Source of the DNA: PALSA-1006 sp964532405
Lineage (GTDB): Bacteria; Pseudomonadota; Gammaproteobacteria; Burkholderiales; Gallionellaceae
DNA length: 64,000 bases
Assembly (NCBI GenBank): GCA_964532405.1
Contig: CAZHIC010000001.1
Span: 1 to 64,000, forward strand
Direction: 5' to 3'
Shown: positions 50,237 to 57,492 of the stretch, one piece after another
Layout of the letters: each line of letters opens with the position of its first letter
How positions within the stretch are numbered: the first letter of the stretch is position 1
The notes under the pieces: model-generated
Databases searched by the model: none
What the model saw: the letters and a program-made list of their open reading frames with translations, nothing else
What the model was told of the DNA's origin: nothing
Program-made: the position numbers and the translations under genes

Positions 50237-50683
50237 ATGGCAATCATTCACAATGAAATTACAGTAAACGCGAGTACTGACAAGCTCTGGAACATTCTCA
50301 CGGACCTTGAGCTCTTAGACAGGTACGACCCGTCCGTAAAAAAATCAACATTGGTTTCTGCCGAGAAAACGGGTATGGGAGCAAAAAGAAAAGTTGACAT
50401 GCTGGACGGTAAAAATTGGTTTGAAGAAAAAATAACAGTGTTCAAACCAAATGGCGCGCTGACTTACCAACTCACCGACTGCTCCTTCCCAATCAGATCG
50501 CTAAAACATAGTTACAGTTTCGAGGAAATCGGCACTCAAACGAAAGTGAAACAGGTAATGGAATACACGGTAAAGTTTGGTTTGCTTGGAATGTTGCTGG
50601 ACAGCTTGATGATACGCAAACAATCGGACAGCGGAATAAAAAAATTCTTTGCGGGACTTAAATCCTATGCAGAAACTCATTGA
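50237..50683 (+). CDS. SRPBCC-family protein (cassette-borne)
   Basis: 148 residues, START/Bet v1-like: MAIIHNEITVNASTDKLWNILTDLELLDRYDPSVKKSTLVSAEKTGMGAKRKVDM, W-x-E-K-I at about 68 and the C-terminal helix KQSDSGIKKFFAGLKSYAE. The fold binds hydrophobic ligands; no substrate can be named. AT-richer than the flanking operons. Starts about 50 bases after attC-like site 2 and is followed after only 9 bases by a TfoX-like gene, so this cassette holds two genes. Confidence 0.88.
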   Translation: MAIIHNEITVNASTDKLWNILTDLELLDRYDPSVKKSTLVSAEKTGMGAKRKVDMLDGKNWFEEKITVFKPNGALTYQLTDCSFPIRSLKHSYSFEEIGTQTKVKQVMEYTVKFGLLGMLLDSLMIRKQSDSGIKKFFAGLKSYAETH

Positions 50684-50692
50684 GTTTAGCTC

Positions 50693-51034
50693 ATGGCATA
50701 CAGCGAAAAATTAGCATATAGAATTCGTGAACGATTAGCGGACCTCCCGAATATTAAAGAAAAAGAAATGATGGGCGGTTTGACATTTATGTTCAACGAC
50801 AAAATGTGTGTAGGCATCATCAAAGACGAACTGATGTGCCGTATTGACCCCGACATTTATGAAGCCGTTCTTGAAAAGAAAGGTTGCCGACCCATGGACT
50901 TCACGGGGCGACCCATGAAAGGCTGGATAGTCATTGACGAACACGGGATGAAAAATACAAAAGACTTTGACTCTTGGATAGGCCTAGCTTTGGACTTCAA
51001 CAAAAAAGCCAAACCCTACAAGAAAGGGAAGTAG
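50693..51034 (+). CDS. TfoX/Sxy N-terminal-domain protein (cassette-borne)
   Basis: 113 residues matching TfoX_N: MAYSEKLAYRIRERLADLPNIKEKEMMGGLTFMFNDKMCVGIIKDELMCRIDPDIYEAVLEKKGCRPMDFTGRPMKGWIVID. TfoX/Sxy proteins regulate competence in gammaproteobacteria, but stand-alone N-domain proteins of this size are widespread and uncharacterised. AT-rich and Lys-rich. Followed directly by attC-like site 3. Confidence 0.88.
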   Translation: MAYSEKLAYRIRERLADLPNIKEKEMMGGLTFMFNDKMCVGIIKDELMCRIDPDIYEAVLEKKGCRPMDFTGRPMKGWIVIDEHGMKNTKDFDSWIGLALDFNKKAKPYKKGK

Positions 51035-51049
51035 AAAAATTTGGGGCAT

Positions 51050-51119
51050 GTCTAAGGCCGTAGCATTATGCTGCTTATTTGCGTTCGAGAGGGGTGCGCC
51101 CCTCAACTTTACGTTAGGC
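51050..51119 (+). repeat. attC-like site 3 (degenerate R'')
   Basis: R' GTTAGGC at 51113 fits the consensus and the centre GCGTTCGAGAGGGGTGCGCC pairs with CCCCTC. The left half is unusual: the best R'' is GTCTAAG at 51050, with an extra stretch of about 25 bases (including AGCATTATGCT) before the inner box. Confidence 0.7.
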
Positions 51120-51137
51120 ATTTATCCGGGAGCAGCC

Positions 51138-51476
51138 GTGGCACAGCCGTACTTGAACGCTTTGGAAGAACTGGTCGCCCGCGAGCTGCCGGGTATCTCT
51201 GGTTTGGTGTGCAAGCATTTTTTTAGCGGCGCAGCGTTGTACGCAAACATGAAAATTTGCGCCTCATTAACACCCGCCGGGTTCGCTTTCAAACTTTCCG
51301 AGCAACGTTGCTCGGAGCTGATCGCGTCCGGAAAGGCCGCACCCTTGCGGTACTTCGAGAAGTCGCCGGTCAAGAAAGGTTACGTTCTATTCCCACATGC
51401 AAGTAGTCTGAGCAATGCGGTAGTTGTAAGTTATCTCAAGGAATGTTTGGCACATGCAAACTCACAAAATGTCTAA
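51138..51476 (+). CDS. Second TfoX/Sxy-like protein (cassette-borne)
   Basis: 112 residues from GTG 51138, chosen for the GGGAG 5 bases upstream; the frame is open back to 51048 but that part is attC sequence. Pattern: LPGISGLVCKHFFSGAALYANMKICASLTPAGFAFKLSEQRCSELIASGKAAPLRYFEKSPVKKGYVLFP, which resembles short TfoX_N proteins. Only distantly like the TfoX-type gene in the preceding cassette. Its TAA stop lies within the R'' box of attC-like site 4. Function unknown. Confidence 0.75.
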   Translation: MAQPYLNALEELVARELPGISGLVCKHFFSGAALYANMKICASLTPAGFAFKLSEQRCSELIASGKAAPLRYFEKSPVKKGYVLFPHASSLSNAVVVSYLKECLAHANSQNV

Positions 51477-51517
51477 CCCTGCGTTCAAGCGCGCCGCCCC
51501 TTAGCTCCACGTTAGGC
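51471..51517 (+). repeat. attC-like site 4
   Basis: R'' GTCTAAC (51471) and R' GTTAGGC (51511) both fit consensus exactly. Only 47 bp: the inner part GCGTTCAAGCGCGCCGCCCC is shorter than in the other sites, so its stem is weaker. Confidence 0.8.
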
Positions 51518-51527
51518 ATTCAAAATT

Positions 51528-51857
51528 ATGAACTGGCTCTATCTAGCTATCGCAATAATGTCGGAAGTCGTTGCCACTTCCGCCCTCAAGGCCGCCGAAG
51601 GGTTCACTCGGTTGTGGCCCTCGTTGCTAGTCGTTATTGGCTATGCCTCGGCATTTTATTTTCTTTCGCTTACCCTGCGCACCATTCCACTCGGTGTCGC
51701 CTATGCCATTTGGTCAGGTGTCGGTGTGGCGCTCGTTTCAATAGTTGGTTGGGTCATCTATCATCAATCACTGAGTACAGGGGCGCTTGTCGGCATCGCA
51801 CTAATAGTTTCGGGTGTGGTGGTTCTAAACCTCTCTTCAACGACAGTGGGTCATTGA
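51528..51857 (+). CDS. SMR-family efflux protein, QacE/EmrE-like (cassette-borne)
   Basis: 109 residues, four membrane helices. The essential Glu is in IAIMSEVVATSALK (Glu near residue 13); EGFTRLWPS, YASAFYFLSLTLRTIPLGVAYAIWSGVGVALVS and LIVSGVVVLNL are hallmark SMR segments, very close to QacE-type cassette proteins. SMR pumps work as dual-topology dimers exchanging protons for quaternary ammonium compounds, guanidinium or polyamines. It starts 11 bases after attC-like site 4 and is followed by half an attC site. No further promoter seen. Confidence 0.93.
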   Translation: MNWLYLAIAIMSEVVATSALKAAEGFTRLWPSLLVVIGYASAFYFLSLTLRTIPLGVAYAIWSGVGVALVSIVGWVIYHQSLSTGALVGIALIVSGVVVLNLSSTTVGH

Positions 51858-51864
51858 GTGTTAT

Positions 51865-51894
51865 GTCTAACTACGCTCAAGCGGGGCTGCGCAA
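51865..51894 (+). repeat. Half attC-like site 5 (3' half missing)
   Basis: R'' GTCTAAC at 51865 followed by TACGCTCAAGCGGGGCTGCG, the left arm of a normal attC, but no matching right arm or GTTRRRY follows. Instead the sequence runs into the tail of an outer-membrane protein frame. Confidence 0.75.
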
Positions 51895-51967
51895 CGATGT
51901 GATCTTTGCTGCGGGCAAGACCCAATTTGGCAATGCACTCAGCGCCGGCTTGGCGGTCGGTTTTTGA
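51884..51967 (+). pseudogene. 3' remnant of an outer-membrane beta-barrel gene
   Basis: The last 27 codons read GLRNDVIFAAGKTQFGNALS and AGLAVGF, then stop: an amphipathic pattern ending in Phe, as in outer-membrane barrel C-termini. The rest of the gene is absent; the frame upstream is attC and SMR-gene sequence. It ends 12 bases before the next outer-membrane gene, as an operon neighbour would. Confidence 0.55.
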
Positions 51968-51979
51968 TAGGGAAAGAGC

Positions 51980-53257
51980 GTGGAAGTATTCGTCACTCAT
52001 TATGCTGCCGCGTCCTGGCTAAATATTAGTCGCGGGGTGTTGCTCATGCTCTTGGCAAGTTCAGCTGCGGCTGAAGAATCCAATTGGCGCACCTCGTGGG
52101 ATGGTGTGCTTTATGGCTACGTAAGCAGCACGGGCTTGCGCGACGATAGTGTGCTCAATCCGGGAAATCATTTGGCCAAGCTGGCGCAACGCAGCGATAC
52201 CGTTGAGGCGCGTTTCAATCTCAAGGCGGAGAGCGAAGCTGTGCGTATCAGTGCGCGCCCTATCCTGCTCACGCAACAGGCGCGCAACAGTTTCGGCGAC
52301 ACGAACACGTCCGCATCTTTTCTCAGCCAGTGGCAGGCGCGTTGGCGCGCGGGCGAGACATTGGCTTTGAGCGGCGGGCGCGAATTGTTGAACTGGGGGC
52401 CTGCGCAATTCTGTTCGCCCTCCAATCCTTTCTACTTCAATAATGGTCGCCGCAATCCGATGAGCGAGTTGTCGGGTATGGAGGCAGTGCGCTTGTCGTG
52501 GTCGCCGGAGGTAAGCACTTCCTTGTATGCGGCACGACTATTCGGCTCCGGGCATGGCCATGCCGATCCTGATCCGTGGGCGAATGCCTGGTTGCTGAAG
52601 GCGGACTGGCGCGGCGAAGAAAGTGCGGCCGGTTTGGCGTTGGTGCAGCCGGGGTCGCAAGCCGTGTTCGTCGGTGCACATGCGCAGCGCACGGTGAGCG
52701 ATGCCTGGCTGCTATACGGCGAACTGGGTTCGTCCACCCGCAGCCATGCGCTCATTTCGTCAGCCGATGCGAGCCAGCCATTTACTATCGAAGCCGAGAC
52801 ATCGCGGTACACGGATGCCCTGCTGGGAGCGGCCTATACTTTCGAGAGTGGCTATAATTTCACTGCGGAATATTTGAGCTATGGGCACGGCTACGATGCC
52901 GCCGCGAGCAGTGCTTATTTTGCGCGCGCAGCCAGTGCCGCCAGTATTTTCCCAACGGGTAATTCGAGTCCCACGTTAGCGTCAGCCTTGACTTCTGCCC
53001 CGGCATTGTTGGGGCGCGACTATCTGCATCTGGTGTGGCAGAGCAACCTGATGGAAAGCGGCGCTTACTGGCGCCTGATGTACACGCGCAACCTGACCGA
53101 CGCGGGCGACGAGGTCGGCATTTATGGCGAAACCGTGCTGGCGGGGCAGTTGAGCGCGTATCTGTTGGCAGTGTTGCCGCAGGGCGGCGCGCGGCAAGAG
53201 TTCTCCGCCTTGTTCCAATACGCCGCGACGCTGGGCTTGAAGATCGCCATGCCGTGA
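51980..53257 (+). CDS. Outer-membrane porin-like protein, unknown
   Basis: 425 residues from GTG 51980 (GGGAAAGA upstream). The signal peptide ends near SSAAAEES (residue 32). The mature part has alternating beta strands with many aromatic residues (TSWDGVLYGYVSS, VEARFNLKAESEAVRISARPIL, AYWRLMYTRNLTDAGDEVGIYGE) typical of a large outer-membrane barrel. Family not recognised. Probably the last gene of the ABC transporter/LolA-like operon that starts at 45.3 kb, now separated from it by the cassette array; that link is inferred. Confidence 0.75.
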   Translation: MEVFVTHYAAASWLNISRGVLLMLLASSAAAEESNWRTSWDGVLYGYVSSTGLRDDSVLNPGNHLAKLAQRSDTVEARFNLKAESEAVRISARPILLTQQARNSFGDTNTSASFLSQWQARWRAGETLALSGGRELLNWGPAQFCSPSNPFYFNNGRRNPMSELSGMEAVRLSWSPEVSTSLYAARLFGSGHGHADPDPWANAWLLKADWRGEESAAGLALVQPGSQAVFVGAHAQRTVSDAWLLYGELGSSTRSHALISSADASQPFTIEAETSRYTDALLGAAYTFESGYNFTAEYLSYGHGYDAAASSAYFARAASAASIFPTGNSSPTLASALTSAPALLGRDYLHLVWQSNLMESGAYWRLMYTRNLTDAGDEVGIYGETVLAGQLSAYLLAVLPQGGARQEFSALFQYAATLGLKIAMP

Positions 53258-53465
53258 TCGCAGTTCGCCGGTCGCTTGCGGGCTCGATTTTGTGCAACCG
53301 CCCGGCATGATACTGTCCGGGGTCGTTATCCGTTTTGATCTGGCAACTGGTAGTGAGGGGACTCAAAGCCAGCTCTTTCTGACCTTTCCGTGGAGCATGT
53401 TTTCGATAGACAGGCCAAGCTGAAAGAAGATTGCCCTGCCGTAAACACTCACGGATAATCATCCC

Positions 53466-54449
53466 ATGAAAAAAGCACTGTCTTATCTGATTTCCACGCT
53501 CATTTTCAACACGGCGATTGCTGCTGTGCTGTCCGTCATCGATCCGGGCGTGCTGTTCTGGCATAACTTTATCTATTCCCAATGTATCGGTTTGTCCGTG
53601 ATACTCGTCAACGGGACGGTTGTTAATCTGCTGAAAAATTCAATCATACGTTGGGCGGCATTGAGCGTTTCTCTCCCGGCTAGCGTGGCGCTGGGTATGA
53701 CGCTGGCTTTTGCCCTTAGCGGCGTAGGAAGTTGGCGCGACAAGTATACGTTTCAAACGCTGGTGATCGGATTGTTCTTCGGGCTCATCGGGAGTATCAC
53801 GCTGCTGCTCTCCGAGCGCATCCATGAGGAGATAAAACACCGGCAATTATTGAAGAGCGAAGGCGAAAAGCGCGAGATCGAGGCGCATTTGAAAATGCTG
53901 CAAGCGCAGATCGAGCCGCATTTTTTGTTCAACACGCTCGCCAACGTGAGCAGTCTGATCGACAGCGATCCGGCGCTGGCGAAGCAATTGCTGGAGCGGC
54001 TCAATGATTGGTTGCGCGTGGCGCTGGTCAGGGCGCGCAGCCATCATGCGACGCTGGGTGATGAGCTGGATATGCTGGAAAACTATTTACAGATTTTGAA
54101 GATACGTTTCGGCGAACGTCTGCGTTGGCGTATTGAGGTTGCTGAAGAAGCCCGTCAGGCGGTGTTTCCGCCGATGTTATTGCAACCGCTGGTGGAGAAT
54201 GCCGTGCGTCATGGCATTGAACCCAAGATCGGCGGCGGGGAGATTTTTATTCGTGTGAACATTGAGAAAGCAACGTTGCTAGTTGAGGTCAGCGACAGCG
54301 GCGTAGGTTTGGTGGGGGACGAAAGTGAGGGCGCGGGGTTGGCAAATATACGTGCGCGACTGGCGACGTTGTTCGGCGACGAAGGCAAGCTGATGTTGGC
54401 GGATAACGCCAGGGGCGGCGTTACCGCCACACTGGAGTTGCCACGTTGA
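53466..54449 (+). CDS. LytS/AlgZ-type sensor histidine kinase
   Basis: 327 residues. Four membrane segments in the first 115 residues, a coiled coil, then the His_kinase domain with the phospho-His in LQAQIEPHFLFNTLANVSSLI, and an HATPase domain (LLQPLVENAVRHGIEPKIGGGEI, VSDSGVGL, GLANIRARLATLFG). Partner of the LytTR regulator it overlaps by four bases (TTGA). In Pseudomonas such pairs control alginate and type IV pili; the targets here are unknown. Confidence 0.92.
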   Translation: MKKALSYLISTLIFNTAIAAVLSVIDPGVLFWHNFIYSQCIGLSVILVNGTVVNLLKNSIIRWAALSVSLPASVALGMTLAFALSGVGSWRDKYTFQTLVIGLFFGLIGSITLLLSERIHEEIKHRQLLKSEGEKREIEAHLKMLQAQIEPHFLFNTLANVSSLIDSDPALAKQLLERLNDWLRVALVRARSHHATLGDELDMLENYLQILKIRFGERLRWRIEVAEEARQAVFPPMLLQPLVENAVRHGIEPKIGGGEIFIRVNIEKATLLVEVSDSGVGLVGDESEGAGLANIRARLATLFGDEGKLMLADNARGGVTATLELPR

Positions 54450-55186
54450 GAGCCATCATCGCCGATGACGAGCCGCATTTGGCGGAGGACTTGCGCCGCA
54501 GGTTGCTGCGTTTGTGGCCGGAGTTGCAGATTGTTGCGGTGGTACATGACGGTGTGGCCGCTGCGGAAGCGTTGACAGCGATCGAGCCGGACATCGCCTT
54601 TCTCGATATTCGTATGCCGGGACAGAGCGGGCTAGACGCGGCACGCTCGGCGGCAGCCGATTGCCGCGTGGTATTCGTCACCGCGTTCGATGACCACGCG
54701 GTGCAGGCATTCGAGCAGGCGGCGGTGGATTATCTGTTGAAGCCGGTTTCCGACGAACGTTTGGCACGCTGTGTCGAGCGCTTAAAGCAACGCAGCGAGG
54801 CCGCACCGGATGCGTTGTTGGCGCGCTTGCGGCAATTGCTGGACGTACCTGCCAAGCCGCAGCCGTTGCGCTGGTTGCGCGTTCAAGTCGGGCAGGCGGT
54901 GCGCATGGTGGCGGTGGAAGAGGTGTGTTACTTCCGGTCCGCCGACAAATACACCACGGTGCTGACGCGCGATGCGGAATTGTTGTTGCGCGCCCCGCTC
55001 AAGGAATTGCTCCCGCAACTCGACCCGGAGCAGTTCTGGCAGGTGCATCGCGGTACGGTGGTGAACATGTGCCAGATCGTCTCCGCGCATCATGATTTGC
55101 TGGGCAAGGTATTGCTTGCTCTGCGCGATAGATCGGAGAGGGTCACGGTGAGCCGCAGTTATGCGCATTTGTTCCGGCAGATGTAA
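54446..55186 (+). CDS. LytTR response regulator, AlgR-like
   Basis: 246 residues, starting at TTG 54446 that overlaps the kinase stop; no ATG is near the conserved start IIADDEPHLAEDL. Receiver (Asp in IAFLDIRMPGQSG, Lys in YLLKPVSDERL) plus a C-terminal LytTR DNA-binding domain (LRWLRVQVGQAVRMVAVEEVCYFRSADKYTTV, FWQVHRGTVVNM, VTVSRSYAHLFRQM). Binds promoters through beta strands. Confidence 0.92.
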   Translation: MRAIIADDEPHLAEDLRRRLLRLWPELQIVAVVHDGVAAAEALTAIEPDIAFLDIRMPGQSGLDAARSAAADCRVVFVTAFDDHAVQAFEQAAVDYLLKPVSDERLARCVERLKQRSEAAPDALLARLRQLLDVPAKPQPLRWLRVQVGQAVRMVAVEEVCYFRSADKYTTVLTRDAELLLRAPLKELLPQLDPEQFWQVHRGTVVNMCQIVSAHHDLLGKVLLALRDRSERVTVSRSYAHLFRQM

Positions 55187-55242
55187 TGCCGGAAGATGGC
55201 AGGGGGAAGGGCTGCGCCCTTGCTGTAGGCGGACTGACGGCG

Positions 55243-56634
55243 TCACTGCGAACTGGTTTTTTTGGGGATGTCAGGCAGAAAACCGAAGTAGGGGGCGGGC
55301 GGTAGTCGCGGCATTTCTTCGAGTGCCAAGCGGTTGAGCATGTCGTGGTAGAGGCGCACCGTTTCTACCAAAATCACCGCTTCGCCGCCGCGGGCTTGAC
55401 CGTATTTGGTTTGCTCGAAATAAGCGGGTCGTGAAAGCAATGGCATCACTTTTCTGACATCCGACCACACATCCGGGTTCAAGCCGGATTTCAGGGCCAG
55501 GATGCGCGCATCTTCCAGGTGTCCCCTGCCTTGATTGTAGGCGGCCAGCGCCAGCCAGGTGCGTTCCTTGTCGTTGATGCGGTCGGGCAGAGACTCCTTC
55601 ATCAGTTGCAGATATTTTGCCCCGGCGATAATGCTGGCGTGTGCATCCAGACGGTCGGGGAGGTTCATGCGCTCGGCGGTGTCTTCCGTCAGCATCATCA
55701 TGCCGCGCACGTTGGTGAACGAGGTGGCGAGCGGATCCCAGTGCGATTCCTGATAAGCCAATGCGGCGAGCAGTTGCCACTCGATGCCGGTTAATGCTTC
55801 TGCCTCCTCGAACCAGTGTCTGTAGCTCGGCAGCACAGTGCGCGTCTTGTTGACGAAGGCTGTCGCATCCACGCCTTGCAGGCGCTCGTTGTGGCCGTAA
55901 TGGCGGTCGATCACATGCGACAGCGAGCCATTTTTCTTGATGGCTTCAAAAAAATCCCGTACACCGTCGAAAAGTGCATCGTCGACATCGTTGGCAAATG
56001 CCCAAGCCAGATGAGACGGGGAATTCAGGTCGAGCGTGTCGTCGAGTTGCGGATAGAAATTTTGCGCCAGCGCGATCTGCTCCTCGTTCGCCACCGTGCA
56101 ACCGAGTGTGCCTTCTGCCACTTCCTGTAGCAGCGCGGAGACAGGCTGGTCATGCCGTTTATTCCAGTGCAGGTTGGCTATACGCCCTGCAATGTCGCGT
56201 AGTGCCTCCTCCTGGGCTGATTCGGCGACTACGGCCAAGTCGAGCGTGACCCAGTCTGCAAGACGTTTCGGTGTGTGGCCTTTGCATACGATTTGTTCTC
56301 GCAACGTTTGATAGACAGGGCTGAAACGCAGGCCAAATTTGCTGCTGCTGCGTATTCCGGCAGCGGCAAAATGCACCCTGTGCGTGGAGAGGGCTTGTGC
56401 GATCTGGTCGAAATTCATTGCCAGCGGTTTGATTTTGAGGTGCATCCGCTGTGCGAACAAAGTCGCCAACTCCAATTCAAAAGCCGCATCGACATCCAGG
56501 CCAGCAGGAAGTACGGCAACGAACAACTCGCCTTTGCGCCAATCCGGGGCAGGCTCTATTGCGACAAATGTCATCCAGAGCCATACGCTGAGGGCAATAA
56601 GAGTGGCAATTTTCCAAGCGAGCAAGTTGCGCAT
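55243..56634 (-). CDS. mltF: MltF-like membrane-bound lytic transglycosylase
   Basis: 463 residues. One N-terminal membrane/signal segment (IATLIALSVWLWMTFVAIEPA), then a solute-binding-protein-like domain (GELFVAVLPAGLDVDAAFELELATLFAQ, about 35-255), then an SLT lysozyme-like domain with the catalytic Glu in LLAALAYQESHWDPLATS and VRGMMMLTEDTAERM and AAYNQGRGHLEDA. It cuts peptidoglycan glycan strands without water, leaving 1,6-anhydro ends. Divergent from the tRNA-Ser gene, 69 bases away. Confidence 0.92.
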   Translation of the reverse strand: MRNLLAWKIATLIALSVWLWMTFVAIEPAPDWRKGELFVAVLPAGLDVDAAFELELATLFAQRMHLKIKPLAMNFDQIAQALSTHRVHFAAAGIRSSSKFGLRFSPVYQTLREQIVCKGHTPKRLADWVTLDLAVVAESAQEEALRDIAGRIANLHWNKRHDQPVSALLQEVAEGTLGCTVANEEQIALAQNFYPQLDDTLDLNSPSHLAWAFANDVDDALFDGVRDFFEAIKKNGSLSHVIDRHYGHNERLQGVDATAFVNKTRTVLPSYRHWFEEAEALTGIEWQLLAALAYQESHWDPLATSFTNVRGMMMLTEDTAERMNLPDRLDAHASIIAGAKYLQLMKESLPDRINDKERTWLALAAYNQGRGHLEDARILALKSGLNPDVWSDVRKVMPLLSRPAYFEQTKYGQARGGEAVILVETVRLYHDMLNRLALEEMPRLPPAPYFGFLPDIPKKTSSQ

Positions 56635-56703
56635 GGAAACATTCTGCCCGATTTTTATATCCAGCTGTTAAAATGCGCGCCGCTTCGCGTTGAGCGAGGC
56701 TTC

Positions 56704-56792
<89 letters not shown>

Positions 56793-56875
56793 GATTTAGT
56801 AATATATATTCAGTGATTAAGCGCCTGCTTCTCGCTTCAGATTTATTGATTCAGAAACGAATTAAGGATAACGAT

Positions 56876-57286
56876 ATGCAAAAGTCAGCTGGCTTTATTT
56901 CGCGGAAATGTTTGGCGTTTCTGATTTTGACTTCGTTGCTTGCTGCGGCGAACGCAAATGCGCAAGAGGGGGGAGGGGGCGGCGGGGCTTATCAAAAACT
57001 CGAACCCTTTACCGTTAATCTGGTCGGGCTCAAGCAGGTGATTCAATTGTCTGTGACGCTAAAATTGGCCAAACCAGAGGCTGGCGAGAAGGTAAGCCTT
57101 TACACCCCTGCTATTCGCCATGCGATGATCCTCTTGCTGAGCGGAAAAACGCTCGAACAAGTTGAAACATCCGCAGGCAAGCAACTTCTGATTAAGGAAA
57201 CCAAGGCTGCGGTCAACAAGGCGATCGAGTCGGATGCCAAGGAGGGCGTGGCCGACGTGTTGTTCGAGTCCATTATTATCCAGTAG
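56876..57286 (+). CDS. fliL: FliL-like exported protein
   Basis: 136 residues from ATG 56876 with AAGGA 8 bases upstream. N-terminal hydrophobic stretch CLAFLILTSLLAAANANAQEG reads like a cleavable signal peptide, followed by a Gly-rich run and a FliL-type domain: YQKLEPFTVNLVGLKQVIQLSVTLKLAKPEAGEKVSLYTPAIRHAMILLLSGKTLEQVETSAGKQLLIKETKAAVNKAI. FliL normally sits at the flagellar basal body as a membrane-anchored protein. No other flagellar gene is present here. Confidence 0.85.
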   Translation: MQKSAGFISRKCLAFLILTSLLAAANANAQEGGGGGGAYQKLEPFTVNLVGLKQVIQLSVTLKLAKPEAGEKVSLYTPAIRHAMILLLSGKTLEQVETSAGKQLLIKETKAAVNKAIESDAKEGVADVLFESIIIQ

Positions 57287-57396
57287 TGCCCTTGTTTTTC
57301 TTTCCGGTAGAGGCTCTCTCTGCCGATGTTGCAGTGGTAAAATTCGGACAAACAGGCATGACAAGAAGGCATCCTTGATAATGGATCCGCTATACC

Positions 57397-57470
57397 CGTC
57401 CCCTCTCCTCTCCTCAATCCTCTCCCGCAGGCGGGCGAGGAGGCGAACGAATCGCTGCGCGAGAGTTACG
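57397..57470. repeat. Palindromic element before dnaE
   Basis: TCCCCTCTCCTCTCC, then the hairpin CCTCTCCCGCAGGCGGGCGAGG, then AGGCGAACGAATCGCTGCGCGA. The core and the 20-base tail match the copy translated inside the amidotransferase gene (10291-10334). It lies about 20 bases before the dnaE start. Confidence 0.85.
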
Positions 57471-57492
57471 TTAATCCGCCACCGTGATCGAT

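Noticed and set aside
49083..51967. Integron integrase gene near the cassettes
   Set aside because: No tyrosine-recombinase motif in any frame of this window; the array is therefore described as integrase-less.
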